Assembly: GCA_023437305.1 (NCBI GenBank)
Contig: JAEZGN010000005.1
Coordinates: forward strand, 67,637-131,636
Direction of reading: 5' to 3'
Origin: Bacteroidota bacterium
GTDB lineage: Bacteria; Bacteroidota; Bacteroidia; Bacteroidales; Dysgonomonadaceae
DNA length: 64,000 bases
Positions within the stretch are counted from its first letter, which is position 1. The number at the start of each line of letters is the position of its first letter. The position numbers and the translations under genes were made by a program. The notes below the pieces were generated by a model. It was not told where the DNA came from. It did not search any database and saw nothing but the letters and a program-made list of their open reading frames with translations. Positions 16,972-26,700 of this stretch are shown here, piece after piece.

Positions 16972-17541
16972 TTATACATTTTTTCTCAAAGCGCACAATG
17001 TTACATGAGACATTCCTAGATAGGAAGCTATATAACTTAAGTTTATACGCTGAAACAAATCCTGATTTTTCATAAAAAAAATATTGTATCGCTCTTCTGC
17101 CGATAGATATAATTGAGTTATCAATCTTCGTTCCATTTCTACAAAAGCATTTTGGTGCAGCAAACGCAGCCAATTGGCTATCTCTATGTTAGTAGTACAT
17201 AAGTTCTCGAGTTCGACTATCGGCATGTAATAAAACAGAGAATTTTCAAGAACTTGAATTACCTCAGATTCATATCCTTCTCTTTTTCCGTAAAAACTAT
17301 TTGTGGAATATATCAACTCACCCTCTTTACTAAACCAAGCCGTTACCTCTTTTCCATCAATCAAGTTATAGGAACGAGCAATACCTTTTTCTATGAAATA
17401 TACATTTCTATCAACTTTTTCCGGACTAATAAGGATTGTGCGTTTAGGTAATTCTATTGGCTGCAAACTGTCAATAAGTATTTGCAGGTTTTTGTTTTTT
17501 ATATTATAAGTCCTTTTAATTGAGTTTGATATGGTATTCAT
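16972..17541 (-). CDS. Crp/Fnr-family transcriptional regulator
   Basis: 189 aa. The N-terminal cyclic-nucleotide-binding-like domain (about 25-120) shows ILISPEKVDRNVYFIEKGIA and KEVTAWFSKEGELIYSTNSF. The C-terminal helix-turn-helix is short and ends the protein: INLSYIASYLGMSHVTLCAL, then RKNV. In most relatives the recognition helix reads T-P-E-T-L-S-R-I-R; here SHVTLCALR fills that place. The effector is unknown; Bacteroidota members of this type often answer to redox or oxidative signals. The target could be the DUF1349 lipoprotein gene downstream. Confidence 0.8.
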   Translation of the reverse strand: MNTISNSIKRTYNIKNKNLQILIDSLQPIELPKRTILISPEKVDRNVYFIEKGIARSYNLIDGKEVTAWFSKEGELIYSTNSFYGKREGYESEVIQVLENSLFYYMPIVELENLCTTNIEIANWLRLLHQNAFVEMERRLITQLYLSAEERYNIFFMKNQDLFQRINLSYIASYLGMSHVTLCALRKNV

Positions 17542-17793
17542 AACTAATTATTTGACGATTTAAACTTGTGTAAAAATAATTAATTTGTTTCATATTTAGA
17601 CGAAATATAAAATACAGAAAATCATCCGGTATTATATTCATCTTCAGGCCAAACTACATTAAACATAGCATATTCTACAGCCAGTATAAATAGTAATGGC
17701 AATTTGATAATACCGAATTATTGACATTTTCGTACGTTAAACTTTTGTGTACGTTGTTTAGTAGAAGAGTAACTCTTAAAACTACTTATGATT

Positions 17794-17824
17794 TGAAGGG
17801 AAGATCAATGCATCTATCCCTTCA
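17794..17824 (-). terminator. Possible terminator of the lipid/polyketide operon
   Basis: Inverted repeat TGAAGGGA/TCCCTTCA with a 15-nt loop directly after the last gene of the operon. The T-run after the stem on the minus strand is poor, so this may be a weak or Rho-assisted stop. Confidence 0.35.
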
Positions 17825-17825
17825 G

Positions 17826-18707
17826 TCATTTCTTTATTTTAGTGATGTTTATTTCTTTTGGATATTTATAAAATCCTTCTCCTGAGAGATATCCCAGTTT
17901 TCCTTGTTTTATAAAATTGTCTTTTAGATATTGTGCAAATAATTTTGCTTTCAGATCTCCATTAGCGGCTATATTATAGACTGTATTTATACCAACTATA
18001 TCATATATTTCGAAAGGGCCAACAGGTGAGCCTGTTGCAATACGCCATGTTTTATCGATGGTTTCAATATCGCCAACACCCTTTAGGTAGAGTTCGGTAG
18101 CAGCTGCCATAAAGGGCATTAACAATGAATTTAATATATAACCACGTTGCTCTTGTTTTACAAGGACAGGAATCATTCCAATAGCTTTTGCAAATTCTAT
18201 AACAGTATTATACGAATCAGCGTCAGTCTCTGAAGATTTCATAATTTCAGCAATATTGCAGTGAAATAATAAATTGGAAAAATGCAACGCCATAAATTTA
18301 TGAGAACGCCCTGTAAACTCCATCAAGTCGCTGGGTAGCATTGTTGATGAATTAGTAGTGAAAATTGTCTTTGCAGGAGCAACTCTTCCCAGCTCTGTGT
18401 ATAATTTTTGTTTTATTTCCATATTCTCGGGTATAGCTTCTATTGTAAGATCAGCATCTTGAACAGCTTCAGACAGATTAAAAGAATACGAAATATTATT
18501 AAAAGCGGCATCCATTTCTTCTTCGGTAGCATGAGCCTCTCTCAGATATATGTTCTTTAGTAACTCAAGGTTTTCAATCCCTTGGCTATATAAGTCAACA
18601 TTGATGTCATATATCGTGACATTGAATCCTTTAAAAGCTGTCTGAAATGCAATTTGAGAGCCCATATTACCACCCCCTAGAATAGTTACATTGGATATTT
18701 TATTCAT
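17826..18707 (-). CDS. 3-hydroxyacyl-CoA dehydrogenase (HBDH type)
   Basis: 293 aa, NAD-dependent. The Rossmann motif is VTILGGGNMGSQIAFQTAF (about 7-25). The catalytic His is in FMALHFSNLL (about 142), and the substrate and glutamate segments are in AEIMKSSETDADSYNTVIEF. The C-terminal dimer domain has GPFEIYDIVGINTVYNIA. The length equals that of a stand-alone 3-hydroxybutyryl-CoA dehydrogenase. It is the last gene of the polyketide operon, 5 bp after the membrane glycosyltransferase gene. It could reduce a 3-oxoacyl intermediate, make a 3-hydroxyacyl starter, or tailor the released chain; context alone cannot decide which. Confidence 0.85.
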   Translation of the reverse strand: MNKISNVTILGGGNMGSQIAFQTAFKGFNVTIYDINVDLYSQGIENLELLKNIYLREAHATEEEMDAAFNNISYSFNLSEAVQDADLTIEAIPENMEIKQKLYTELGRVAPAKTIFTTNSSTMLPSDLMEFTGRSHKFMALHFSNLLFHCNIAEIMKSSETDADSYNTVIEFAKAIGMIPVLVKQEQRGYILNSLLMPFMAAATELYLKGVGDIETIDKTWRIATGSPVGPFEIYDIVGINTVYNIAANGDLKAKLFAQYLKDNFIKQGKLGYLSGEGFYKYPKEINITKIKK

Positions 18708-18712
18708 CTTCT

Positions 18713-20299
18713 TTATTTTAGTTTGTATAGTTGAAGTATCTCTATATTTTTTTCATCTATCGTATTGATAATCGTGTCTGTTAAAATTAAAGTGTAATTT
18801 TCTTTGAAAGCAGGCAGATTTAAAAAATATTCTTGATTCCCAATTTTCCGCCTCTTTTGCACTTTTGTACTTCCATCTATATTCAATAGAGGCAAGGGCA
18901 TAACTATAAACTTGATTTCTTTATTTTCAATATACCTTGTCTGTTCATCACGCATTTGAGGATATGACTCATATGTTAGATTCGGTGAAACAAAATAACG
19001 AATATTAGGAACAATTTTACATGTTGTAAATAAGCTATTACCCAGACCAAAACCAACATTTAGGAGTGTCGGATTTTGTTCCTTAACAATCTCATCATGA
19101 ATTTTCTGAGTAAGTAATCCCGGCTTCAAAGAAACTGTAGTTCCAGCGATCTTACTACTCCCCAAATCTGTCTGACTATAGCCTATATATATCATACAAC
19201 TTGTAATAATAAGTAAAAAAGCAGGTGTAATATATTTTACTATCGTTATAAAACCGGATATGTATATAAACAAACTTAGTACACCCAATAAGCTAAAAAC
19301 AAGAAATACAACAGGATAATACATTTGAAAAACCGGAGACATGAATATAATAATATAAAGAGCAACTCCGGATAAAAGTAAAGCATATTTACCTAAAGGA
19401 TGCTTAACATGTTTTACGGGAAAATAAAAGACTCCGATAAGTGTCATAAAAAACAGCGCAAAAGGATCCATAAATAGGTATACAACACGAAGCAATATTA
19501 ATTGTATAGAGCTACTTATCGACTGTAATTCAGCATATTTTCTATTCAATTCAATATAAACAGAATATGCTTCATGGAGTGCATTATTTATATAGAGGTA
19601 CAAAAGAATAGGAATTGCAATAACCAAAAGTCCTGCAATATATGTAAGCAAATTTATTCCAAAATTTTTAAATTCTCTCTTTTGCAAGAGATTTAAAAAT
19701 ATAGCAGTTAAAGGGAAGAACCAAAAAACCACCAAATTGAGTTTTATAAAGAGTACCATAGAGCACATAATTCCATGTATAAACATTACTGATGGTTTAT
19801 GCATATATGCACCTTTTTCTTTAAAATATTTGACAAAATAATATAAACTAATACATTCGAAGACAAGAATAAATTCCTCTGCTGATCCTCCTGCTTTCAT
19901 TATTTTAAGTATAAAGACAGGAAAAATAATAGCAACTATATATGCAAAAATATTATCCAAGTATAATTTAGATAGTTTATAGATATAATAAACCATTATA
20001 AACCATGCAGTCCATTGAATCAGAAACATTCCGAAGAAAGAATTATTTGATATAAGATATCCTAGACCATATATAAAGAAAATAAGAGGTCCTTTATGAT
20101 CAAAAGTTTCGGTATAAAGGGTTCTGCCATTAAACATGGCTTTTGCTACATTAAAGTAAATATTTACGTCTGCCCATTCATTAGAATAATACAAAGGAGA
20201 CATGTGAGAACAGATGATTAACAGAAAAAAAACATAACAACTAAGAAAAAATATTATTTTATTTTCGGTCAAAGTATTAAATAAATTCTTGCCCAACAT
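18713..20299 (-). CDS. GT39-like (ArnT/PMT-type) membrane glycosyltransferase
   Basis: 528 aa with about a dozen hydrophobic segments, starting near residue 15 (IIFFLSCYVFFLLIICS). The first periplasmic loop has the GT-C signature pattern YYSNEWADVNIYFNVAKAMF with acidic residues, then LYTETFDHKGPLIFFIYGLG, which is typical of GT39/PMT_2 family proteins. These enzymes transfer a sugar from a polyprenyl-phosphate donor on the outer face of the inner membrane. A soluble C-terminal part (about 400-528) follows the last membrane helix. It lies between the GT1 genes and the dehydrogenase and so probably adds a further sugar to the exported product. An alternative is that it acts on an unrelated acceptor. 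Confidence 0.78.
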   Translation of the reverse strand: MLGKNLFNTLTENKIIFFLSCYVFFLLIICSHMSPLYYSNEWADVNIYFNVAKAMFNGRTLYTETFDHKGPLIFFIYGLGYLISNNSFFGMFLIQWTAWFIMVYYIYKLSKLYLDNIFAYIVAIIFPVFILKIMKAGGSAEEFILVFECISLYYFVKYFKEKGAYMHKPSVMFIHGIMCSMVLFIKLNLVVFWFFPLTAIFLNLLQKREFKNFGINLLTYIAGLLVIAIPILLYLYINNALHEAYSVYIELNRKYAELQSISSSIQLILLRVVYLFMDPFALFFMTLIGVFYFPVKHVKHPLGKYALLLSGVALYIIIFMSPVFQMYYPVVFLVFSLLGVLSLFIYISGFITIVKYITPAFLLIITSCMIYIGYSQTDLGSSKIAGTTVSLKPGLLTQKIHDEIVKEQNPTLLNVGFGLGNSLFTTCKIVPNIRYFVSPNLTYESYPQMRDEQTRYIENKEIKFIVMPLPLLNIDGSTKVQKRRKIGNQEYFLNLPAFKENYTLILTDTIINTIDEKNIEILQLYKLK

Positions 20300-20316
20300 G
20301 TATTAGTTTTTAAGAG

Positions 20317-21507
20317 TTATTTTATAGTTATAATTTCTTCCAATAATTCGGCAGCTCTTTTGTTCCCTCCCGCTTCTATAAAAGATTGTTGAATTTCTTT
20401 AGCCGCTTTTTTATATCTAGGATTATATAATAGCTCATCTACTGCATGTACGATGTCTTTAACACGCATACGACTATATTTAATGCGAATACCACATCCG
20501 TAGTTCTGAATAAGTTGTGCAGTATGCGATTGATCGAAGGCCATCGGAACAATCAGCATAGGTATACCATTCATAAAAGTATCGCAAGTCGTATTTAACC
20601 CTCCATGTCCGATTACAACATCAATTTGCTTTAATAATTCGGATTGGGGAACATATCCCTGCACTATAAAGTTATCAGGCCACTCGTCCAATATGTTGGG
20701 ATCTGCAGCAGCGATCACTGTAACGGGCTTATCTTTCAGTGCTTCAATCATGCGACTAAAGAAATCTTTTCGGCTTTGTACCAATACTGTTCCTATCGAA
20801 ATGTATATCTTAGGGCGATCACCCATTGCCTCAAGCTTTTTCCAATCAAATGGAGTATTATCCGGTCTACCAGTCAATGCCCCTATAAACTTCATATAGG
20901 GTGGTACAGATGTATTGTCTAAACCGCAAAATAGCTGTGATGTATAGTACATGTTCAGTAGCTTAGACTGCACAAACTCTTCATCCCCATCTATTCCAAC
21001 AAAATGTTGTAAATCAATAATTGATTTATGCACCCATTCCGTAACTTTAGGTGCACTCTGTGGGTCGTTCAGAGCATTAGGTGTAATAGGCGTTATGGTG
21101 GCAAATGGAATGTTTTTTAATTGAGCGGATAGTCCACCAACAAAAGTAATACAATCATTCACTATTACATCGGGTTTATATTGTTCTACTATTTCATTAA
21201 ACTCATCTATCATCATTTTAGCAAACGGAATGTAGGTGTCTTCTAATCCTAACTTAAGTGCCTCAAGAGCCGGCATATTCGCTCCTTTATTTTGAAGCAA
21301 AATTATTCGTTCTATTTCCTCCTTGTTTTTATTCTCTGTTTTTTCCATATAAAAGTACTGAGCTCCAGATGGAAAGAGTTCTATATTGAGTTTGGTCATA
21401 CCAGCCCAAGCAACATCATGTCCTCTTTCTAAGAGAGTGCCACCTATACTTAATGTTGGATTTATATGCCCCCAAAAAGGAGGAACTACAAATAAAAATT
21501 TTGACAT
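20317..21507 (-). CDS. GT1-family (MGT/UGT-type) glycosyltransferase, copy 2
   Basis: 396-aa cytosolic GT-B enzyme. The N-terminal acceptor domain starts MSKFLFVVPPFWGHINPTLS, with the catalytic-type His in WGHINP (His14). The C-terminal donor-binding motif is VIGHGGLNTTCDTFMNGIPM, followed by VPMAFDQSHTAQ, matching the macroside/UGT family signature HGG-x-N-T...P...DQ. Such enzymes attach NDP-sugars to hydroxyls of small lipophilic acceptors such as polyketides, carotenoids or sterols. It is paralogous to the neighbouring gene (17-bp gap), suggesting two sequential glycosylations or two acceptor positions. It belongs to the operon starting at the MATE gene. Confidence 0.9.
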   Translation of the reverse strand: MSKFLFVVPPFWGHINPTLSIGGTLLERGHDVAWAGMTKLNIELFPSGAQYFYMEKTENKNKEEIERIILLQNKGANMPALEALKLGLEDTYIPFAKMMIDEFNEIVEQYKPDVIVNDCITFVGGLSAQLKNIPFATITPITPNALNDPQSAPKVTEWVHKSIIDLQHFVGIDGDEEFVQSKLLNMYYTSQLFCGLDNTSVPPYMKFIGALTGRPDNTPFDWKKLEAMGDRPKIYISIGTVLVQSRKDFFSRMIEALKDKPVTVIAAADPNILDEWPDNFIVQGYVPQSELLKQIDVVIGHGGLNTTCDTFMNGIPMLIVPMAFDQSHTAQLIQNYGCGIRIKYSRMRVKDIVHAVDELLYNPRYKKAAKEIQQSFIEAGGNKRAAELLEEIITIK

Positions 21508-21524
21508 TTAATTATCTTTTAGGT

Positions 21525-22724
21525 TTATAGACCTATTTGTTTTATAAGTATATTTTCTAATAACTTTACAGCCTTAGCAACACCTCCCGCTTCTTCGAAT
21601 GACTTTTGGATTGCTTGGGCATTCTCTGAATATTTCTTATCATAGAGAACTTTGTTTACAGCATCTTTCAAATGCTGCGTCTTAAATCTATTAAAGTTTA
21701 ATCGTATCCCTGAGCCACTATCAACTACTGTACTTGCAACATAGGATTGATCATAGGCAATAGGTAAAATCACCAGAGGTTTTGCATATGACAATGTTTC
21801 ACAAACAGTATTGTGCCCTCCGTGACATACAACAGCATCCATTAAAGGAATGAGTTTTAGTTGTGGAATCTGTTTGCAAACCATAAAATTATGAGGGATA
21901 TAATCAAATAATTCAGGATCGGAAACAATTATCACTCCTATCATTTCATTTTCGAAAGCCTCTGTTACTTTCCTAAGAAACTGTTGTTTGAGGCTGTGAT
22001 CAAATGTTGTTCCTATAGTAACTAATATTTTAGGGCGATCATTCATTTTCTGAAGTTTATCCCAATCAAAATTATCTGTAAAATCACTTCTACTGATTAC
22101 TGGACCTATAAACTGGTAATGCTTGTCTAAGTCAGATTCTCCAAATAGTTTCTTAGACGTATATACAATTGTAAGTAAGTCGGAACAATCTAAACGCTTA
22201 TCACTCTCAAGACCGACACTCTTTTGAAACTTTATAATCTGTTCTCCTTCCCATACATGAATCATCGGTAAAGCTTTGTTTACCTTTATAGCCGCCGGAG
22301 CAGTCACAGATGTTACATAAGGTATATTCTTTTGTATTGCAGCTACTGCTGCCGCAAATATCTGATGATCATTAATAATGATATCCGGTTTATAAGCATC
22401 GATATGTTTTTTTATGCCATCAAGCATACCCGTATTCATTGGAACTAATACTTCATCATACAAAAATTTTAAACTATCAAGACCATAAACAGCTTTTTTC
22501 CCAAGCGCCAACATTTCATTTTTTATCAGTTCTTTATCGGCTTCACTTATATCAGCTTCGAGTAAAAGAAAATCACCTCCGTCGGGTATCCTTTTCTCTA
22601 GCAAAGGATCAAAGCTTATCCATGCTACTTCATGCTTATTCTTAAGCAATTCGGTTCCCAAACCTAAGGTAGGATTAACATGGCCTGTAAGTGGCGGAAC
22701 AATAAATAAAAATTTGCCTTTCAT
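21525..22724 (-). CDS. GT1-family (MGT/UGT-type) glycosyltransferase, copy 1
   Basis: 399 aa, same fold as its neighbour. The N-terminus is MKGKFLFIVPPLTGHVNPTL with the conserved GHVNP motif (His15). The nucleotide-sugar motif is AVVCHGGHNTVCETLSYAKP, followed by LPIAYDQSYVASTV. The start overlaps the hydrolase stop by 4 bases (ATGA type), so the two are translationally coupled. The family acts on lipophilic aglycones in the cytosol. In this operon the natural acceptor would be the chain released from the synthase, which makes a glycolipid or glycosylated polyketide the most likely end product. Confidence 0.9.
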   Translation of the reverse strand: MKGKFLFIVPPLTGHVNPTLGLGTELLKNKHEVAWISFDPLLEKRIPDGGDFLLLEADISEADKELIKNEMLALGKKAVYGLDSLKFLYDEVLVPMNTGMLDGIKKHIDAYKPDIIINDHQIFAAAVAAIQKNIPYVTSVTAPAAIKVNKALPMIHVWEGEQIIKFQKSVGLESDKRLDCSDLLTIVYTSKKLFGESDLDKHYQFIGPVISRSDFTDNFDWDKLQKMNDRPKILVTIGTTFDHSLKQQFLRKVTEAFENEMIGVIIVSDPELFDYIPHNFMVCKQIPQLKLIPLMDAVVCHGGHNTVCETLSYAKPLVILPIAYDQSYVASTVVDSGSGIRLNFNRFKTQHLKDAVNKVLYDKKYSENAQAIQKSFEEAGGVAKAVKLLENILIKQIGL

Positions 22725-23485
22725 ATCATAAATTCTAATAGTTTGTCAACAATCCATTGTGGTTCTTGAATCGGCAAGTTATGATCGCCATGTCCTTCCT
22801 GTAGATAAGAGTTTGGAATAATTTCTTTTAATAGATTCCCTGCTAATAAACAATCCGAATCAGAGCCATATAATAATAAGGTTGGCACTTTAATAGGATT
22901 GTTGGATAATATATCAAACAAATTATTATCTATATCAAAATCTTCCTTGATGGAAGTATGATTGAATAAGTATTCGTAGAGCTTTTTATTTTTTTCAATC
23001 TGCCTTTTTCCGGGATGCAAAGAAGTAGATTCAGCATAGTTACTCAAATACTGATCTATAAATTTATTGCTATATTTCTGGAGCACCTCAGGGGCATCTC
23101 CTTCGTCCGGCTTAGGTGATTCTATGAGGCTAAGCTTTTGCACTCTATCAGGGTGAAGCATGGCTGTTTTTAGCGCTATAAGACCGCCATAGCTGTATCC
23201 AACCATATGCACTTTTTCCAAATTAAGATGATCAAGTAAAGCTATCAGGTCTTCTGACATTGCCTCAAGATTATAGCCACTATCTATACGTTCACTCATT
23301 CCATGGCTTTGCAAATCATATAATACAACATGAAAATGCTTAGCCAATTCGGGTGCTATGTTAAAGTAGAATACAGACATATTGGTAAACATACCATGAA
23401 TCATCACAATGGTCTGCGATGATTCACGATTCATTTCCAATACATGGATTTTCTTGTTATTTACCTGAATGATTGCCATCAACAA
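22721..23485 (-). CDS. Alpha/beta hydrolase, possible chain-releasing thioesterase
   Basis: 254 aa. The oxyanion-hole motif is MIHGMFTNMSVFYFNIAP (about 29-46). The nucleophile elbow is VHMVGYSYGGLIALKTAM (Ser about 99, G-Y-S-Y-G). The acid lies in LLLYGSDSDCLL (about 209) and the catalytic His in LQEGHGDHNLPIQEP (about 234-237). A lid region sits at about 125-190. The synthases of this operon lack a thioesterase domain, and this gene lies between the ACP and glycosyltransferase genes. It may therefore release the finished chain from the ACP; an esterase or editing role is possible. The start overlaps the ACP gene. Confidence 0.83.
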   Translation of the reverse strand: MLMAIIQVNNKKIHVLEMNRESSQTIVMIHGMFTNMSVFYFNIAPELAKHFHVVLYDLQSHGMSERIDSGYNLEAMSEDLIALLDHLNLEKVHMVGYSYGGLIALKTAMLHPDRVQKLSLIESPKPDEGDAPEVLQKYSNKFIDQYLSNYAESTSLHPGKRQIEKNKKLYEYLFNHTSIKEDFDIDNNLFDILSNNPIKVPTLLLYGSDSDCLLAGNLLKEIIPNSYLQEGHGDHNLPIQEPQWIVDKLLEFMI

Positions 23486-23762
23486 TAAAGTTTACAATAT
23501 CTCCTATATTTAACTTTACAATCTGATCAAGATCCATGGTCGATAACCATTTTGTGAAATCTATCTCTGTTCCGTATTTAAGTCTAACTTTCTCGGCAAA
23601 AGCTACAAGCTCAATACTATCCATTTCCAGATCTTTTGTAAAATTACTCTCTTGAGTTATATCAAGTTCTTCTGCTATATCTGCACCTATTATGTCTGAA
23701 ATAAATTGATGCAGCACTCCAAATACCTCATCTCTTTTCTCCGTTACTACTATTGTGTCCAT
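23457..23762 (-). CDS. Stand-alone acyl carrier protein
   Basis: 101 aa. It shows the acidic four-helix ACP pattern with the phosphopantetheine site LEMDSIELVAFAEKV (Ser about 49 in D-S-I-E). The helix-3 region (TEIDFTKWLSTMDL) and the closing VKLNIGDIVNFIVD are also ACP-like. It is longer at the N-terminus than a typical ACP (about 25 extra residues) and at the C-terminus by a few. The gene overlaps both neighbours: its start lies inside the end of the KS-AT-DH-PPT gene and its end inside the hydrolase gene. The phosphopantetheinyl transferase fused to the preceding protein is the obvious candidate to activate it. Confidence 0.88.
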   Translation of the reverse strand: MDTIVVTEKRDEVFGVLHQFISDIIGADIAEELDITQESNFTKDLEMDSIELVAFAEKVRLKYGTEIDFTKWLSTMDLDQIVKLNIGDIVNFIVDGNHSGK

Positions 23763-26700
23763 CCTATTATATAGTTTTTATATTTAAACATCCTTATTTC
23801 ACAATCTTCAATAAAAAGAGTGTCTTCATTTATTCTTTTTACTTCATATCGTTTTGGATTTCCTTGAAGTCCTAGACCTAACATTTTTCCATATGCTTCT
23901 TTTGCTACCCAAAGACGAGTACTCCATTCAGCTATATCTCTGTCTTTAATCAATTCAAGTTCGTAAGGCGTGAATGAAATTTCCAGAAAGTCTTTTGTAC
24001 GTTCCTCTATTGTTTCTATGTCTATACCAATAGGCTTTTCGGAGACAATACTCACACTGGCTCCATTTTTGTGAGCTAAAGAAATCTCCAATCCCTCTGT
24101 TTCAGCGAATCCGTAGACGTAAGGCTTACCATAATCATCATACTTTATGAAATATTCAATAGGATATGTTAATTTTCCACTCTTATTCTGAACATACCAC
24201 CTTAAACTATCTTTAAGAGCGATTCTGCTTGCAATATAATCTCTCCGTTTATTTAGAGGCAGGGAAGCATGTCTTTGCTTTTCGGGCTGATTTAGATATC
24301 TTTTTCTAAGAAATTCCAAAACACCGGTTTGGCTATATACACTTTCGGAAAAGAATACTCCGGGTACAATTTGTTTTGCTATAAAATTTTTTCCCGGATT
24401 CAAAGTCATTTCCCATAATAAACTGTCAAACTCAAATCGTCTGTTTTGCCAGCCTTTTACAATACACCACACTTTACCATCTCTTCTTAATATCATTTCT
24501 GCTGTCGTAAAGTCTTTATCAATGGTTTTGTTCAAACAGACGCATTCAAATAATCCTTCTTGATCATGCATATCTTGATAAAATGTAATTTCCTGAACTT
24601 TTACAGGAAAGGTTATATAGTTTATATCCAGAATAAGATGTAAATACAATCCATAAGTTTGTCCCATATTATCAAGAAGAGAGCCTTTGCCTGCCTTTTT
24701 TCTTATATAAGACCTTATACCTTTTTCTGTTACATTTGTAACCTTTTCTATTCCCTGATATTCAATTCCATGAAACATATACTTTTCATAGATTTGCTCA
24801 GTAGTAGGTAATGGTCTTATATTTTCGCCCAGATCAATATGATTTTCATAATATGGATCAGGCTTAGAGAATGAATTTCTTAATGTAACTTCTCCCGATG
24901 CATAATTTTTAATATTTAAAGAAAGTAACTCTTCTGACTTCCATACGCCATTTATTTTCTGTACAAAGGGTGTATGAACTTCCATCCACTGATAGACACT
25001 AATAGGCCCTATCTTTACAATCTTTTTTGACAAATCCTGTTTATGTGCAGCTTCAGCTATCAACTCAAATGTCATTGTCATTGGAATTACAGGATTTAAG
25101 TCTTCCACGTAATTCCAATTTGCGGGTTGCTTAACTAATGAATGTCCTATTAGTGTAGGGTGTGTATCTAATGATACGTATAAATCTTCTTCAAATGTTG
25201 TTCCTGTTTTAGTCTGATTTTCTATTATGGTAGGTTCCAGAGCCTTCTCTATGGGAGGAGCGATAACATTCGTTGCTTGAGATTTTGAAGCAGTAACACC
25301 AGATAAGTTGTTATTGTATATACCCCTTTCTTTGAATAGTCCGGCTAGCTCCATCTGCATTTGTGCCATCTCTTTCATATTCTCATTCAGGGCTACCATT
25401 ATCGGATGAGAGTTATCCATTGCTAATGAGCTAAAATCGACTAGAGTAGTTTTTTGCGCACGATCTTTTGCATGACGACTTAAAAGAGGAAAATCAGTTT
25501 GAAAACCCATAAGCATTTGTAGATTCATACCCTTATTGTGTTTTTTCTTACTTTGTTTCTCTACATTAAGAAAAGACATATCTACATCTCGACCTTCTAT
25601 ATAAAGCAATGCCATCACGCGTCTCAATTGCTCTAATGTCGATCTATGTGTACTCACTTCAGATATAGAACTATAGGGTTTGTTTGCCAATATGTCATCT
25701 ACAAATCCGACAAGGCTTCCTCCTCCGACCTGAATAAATACGCGTACTTTTTCTTCTTCATAAAGTTTTTCTATAAGCTCTCTAAACCTCACACTTTCTA
25801 TAAGATGTTTGACTGATAATGCTTTAATATCACGAGCTTCGGTTGGATATGGCTCCAATGTATTAGTAGACCACATTGGAACACTCGGATCAATAAACTC
25901 CAGATGTTGAAACGAATCTTCAAGTAGATCAAGCCTGTCTTTAATAAAAGGAGTATGAAATCCTGATTGATAAGGTAAAATCTGAAAGAAAATCTGTTCC
26001 TGCCTCAGAGCTTCAGACAACACGTTAAGAGCATCTTCTGTTGCGCATAGTAATACTTGATTCGGACAATTATCGTTAGACAGGTAAAGATTGGGTATTG
26101 TATCCAAATACTTCTTAACCCTCTCCCGCCCTACACTGACAGCAATAAAGAAGACTCCATCTATTTTGTATTGGCTTGCATCTAAGCTGTTGATAAGTTT
26201 TTTGATTGATTTGCCTGATACCATACCTGATGCTTCCACCCCGAACCATTCTCCTAGACTATGCCCGACATTCATATCAGACTTTATATCCAACGCCTTC
26301 AGAGACAAATCCATAACTTTGTTTATGCGATACAATCTTAGAACATTATCTATAATCTTACTTTCTTCTGATTTGTATTCCTCTTCAGGTAAAGAAAATT
26401 TAAAATAGTTGATCAGGCTCTCTATTTCAGGATTTACTCCGAGATCATAACCGGGATACATAAAGGCAATCTTTCCTTCATTTTTGATAAGAGGTTTATT
26501 CGTAAACCAAATATCTTGACGCCCTTTCCATATTAAATCCTTCTCAATAAACTTTATTGCTTTTTCTATTCTATCCGGCGTTGGATTGAACAGAACCAGA
26601 CGATAATCACCATCATGATTAACAGATGACGTTTGTCCATTGCGCAAACTCTTGATTAATTCGTCTTTGGATGTAGCGCTTATGGCTATTACCTTATCAT

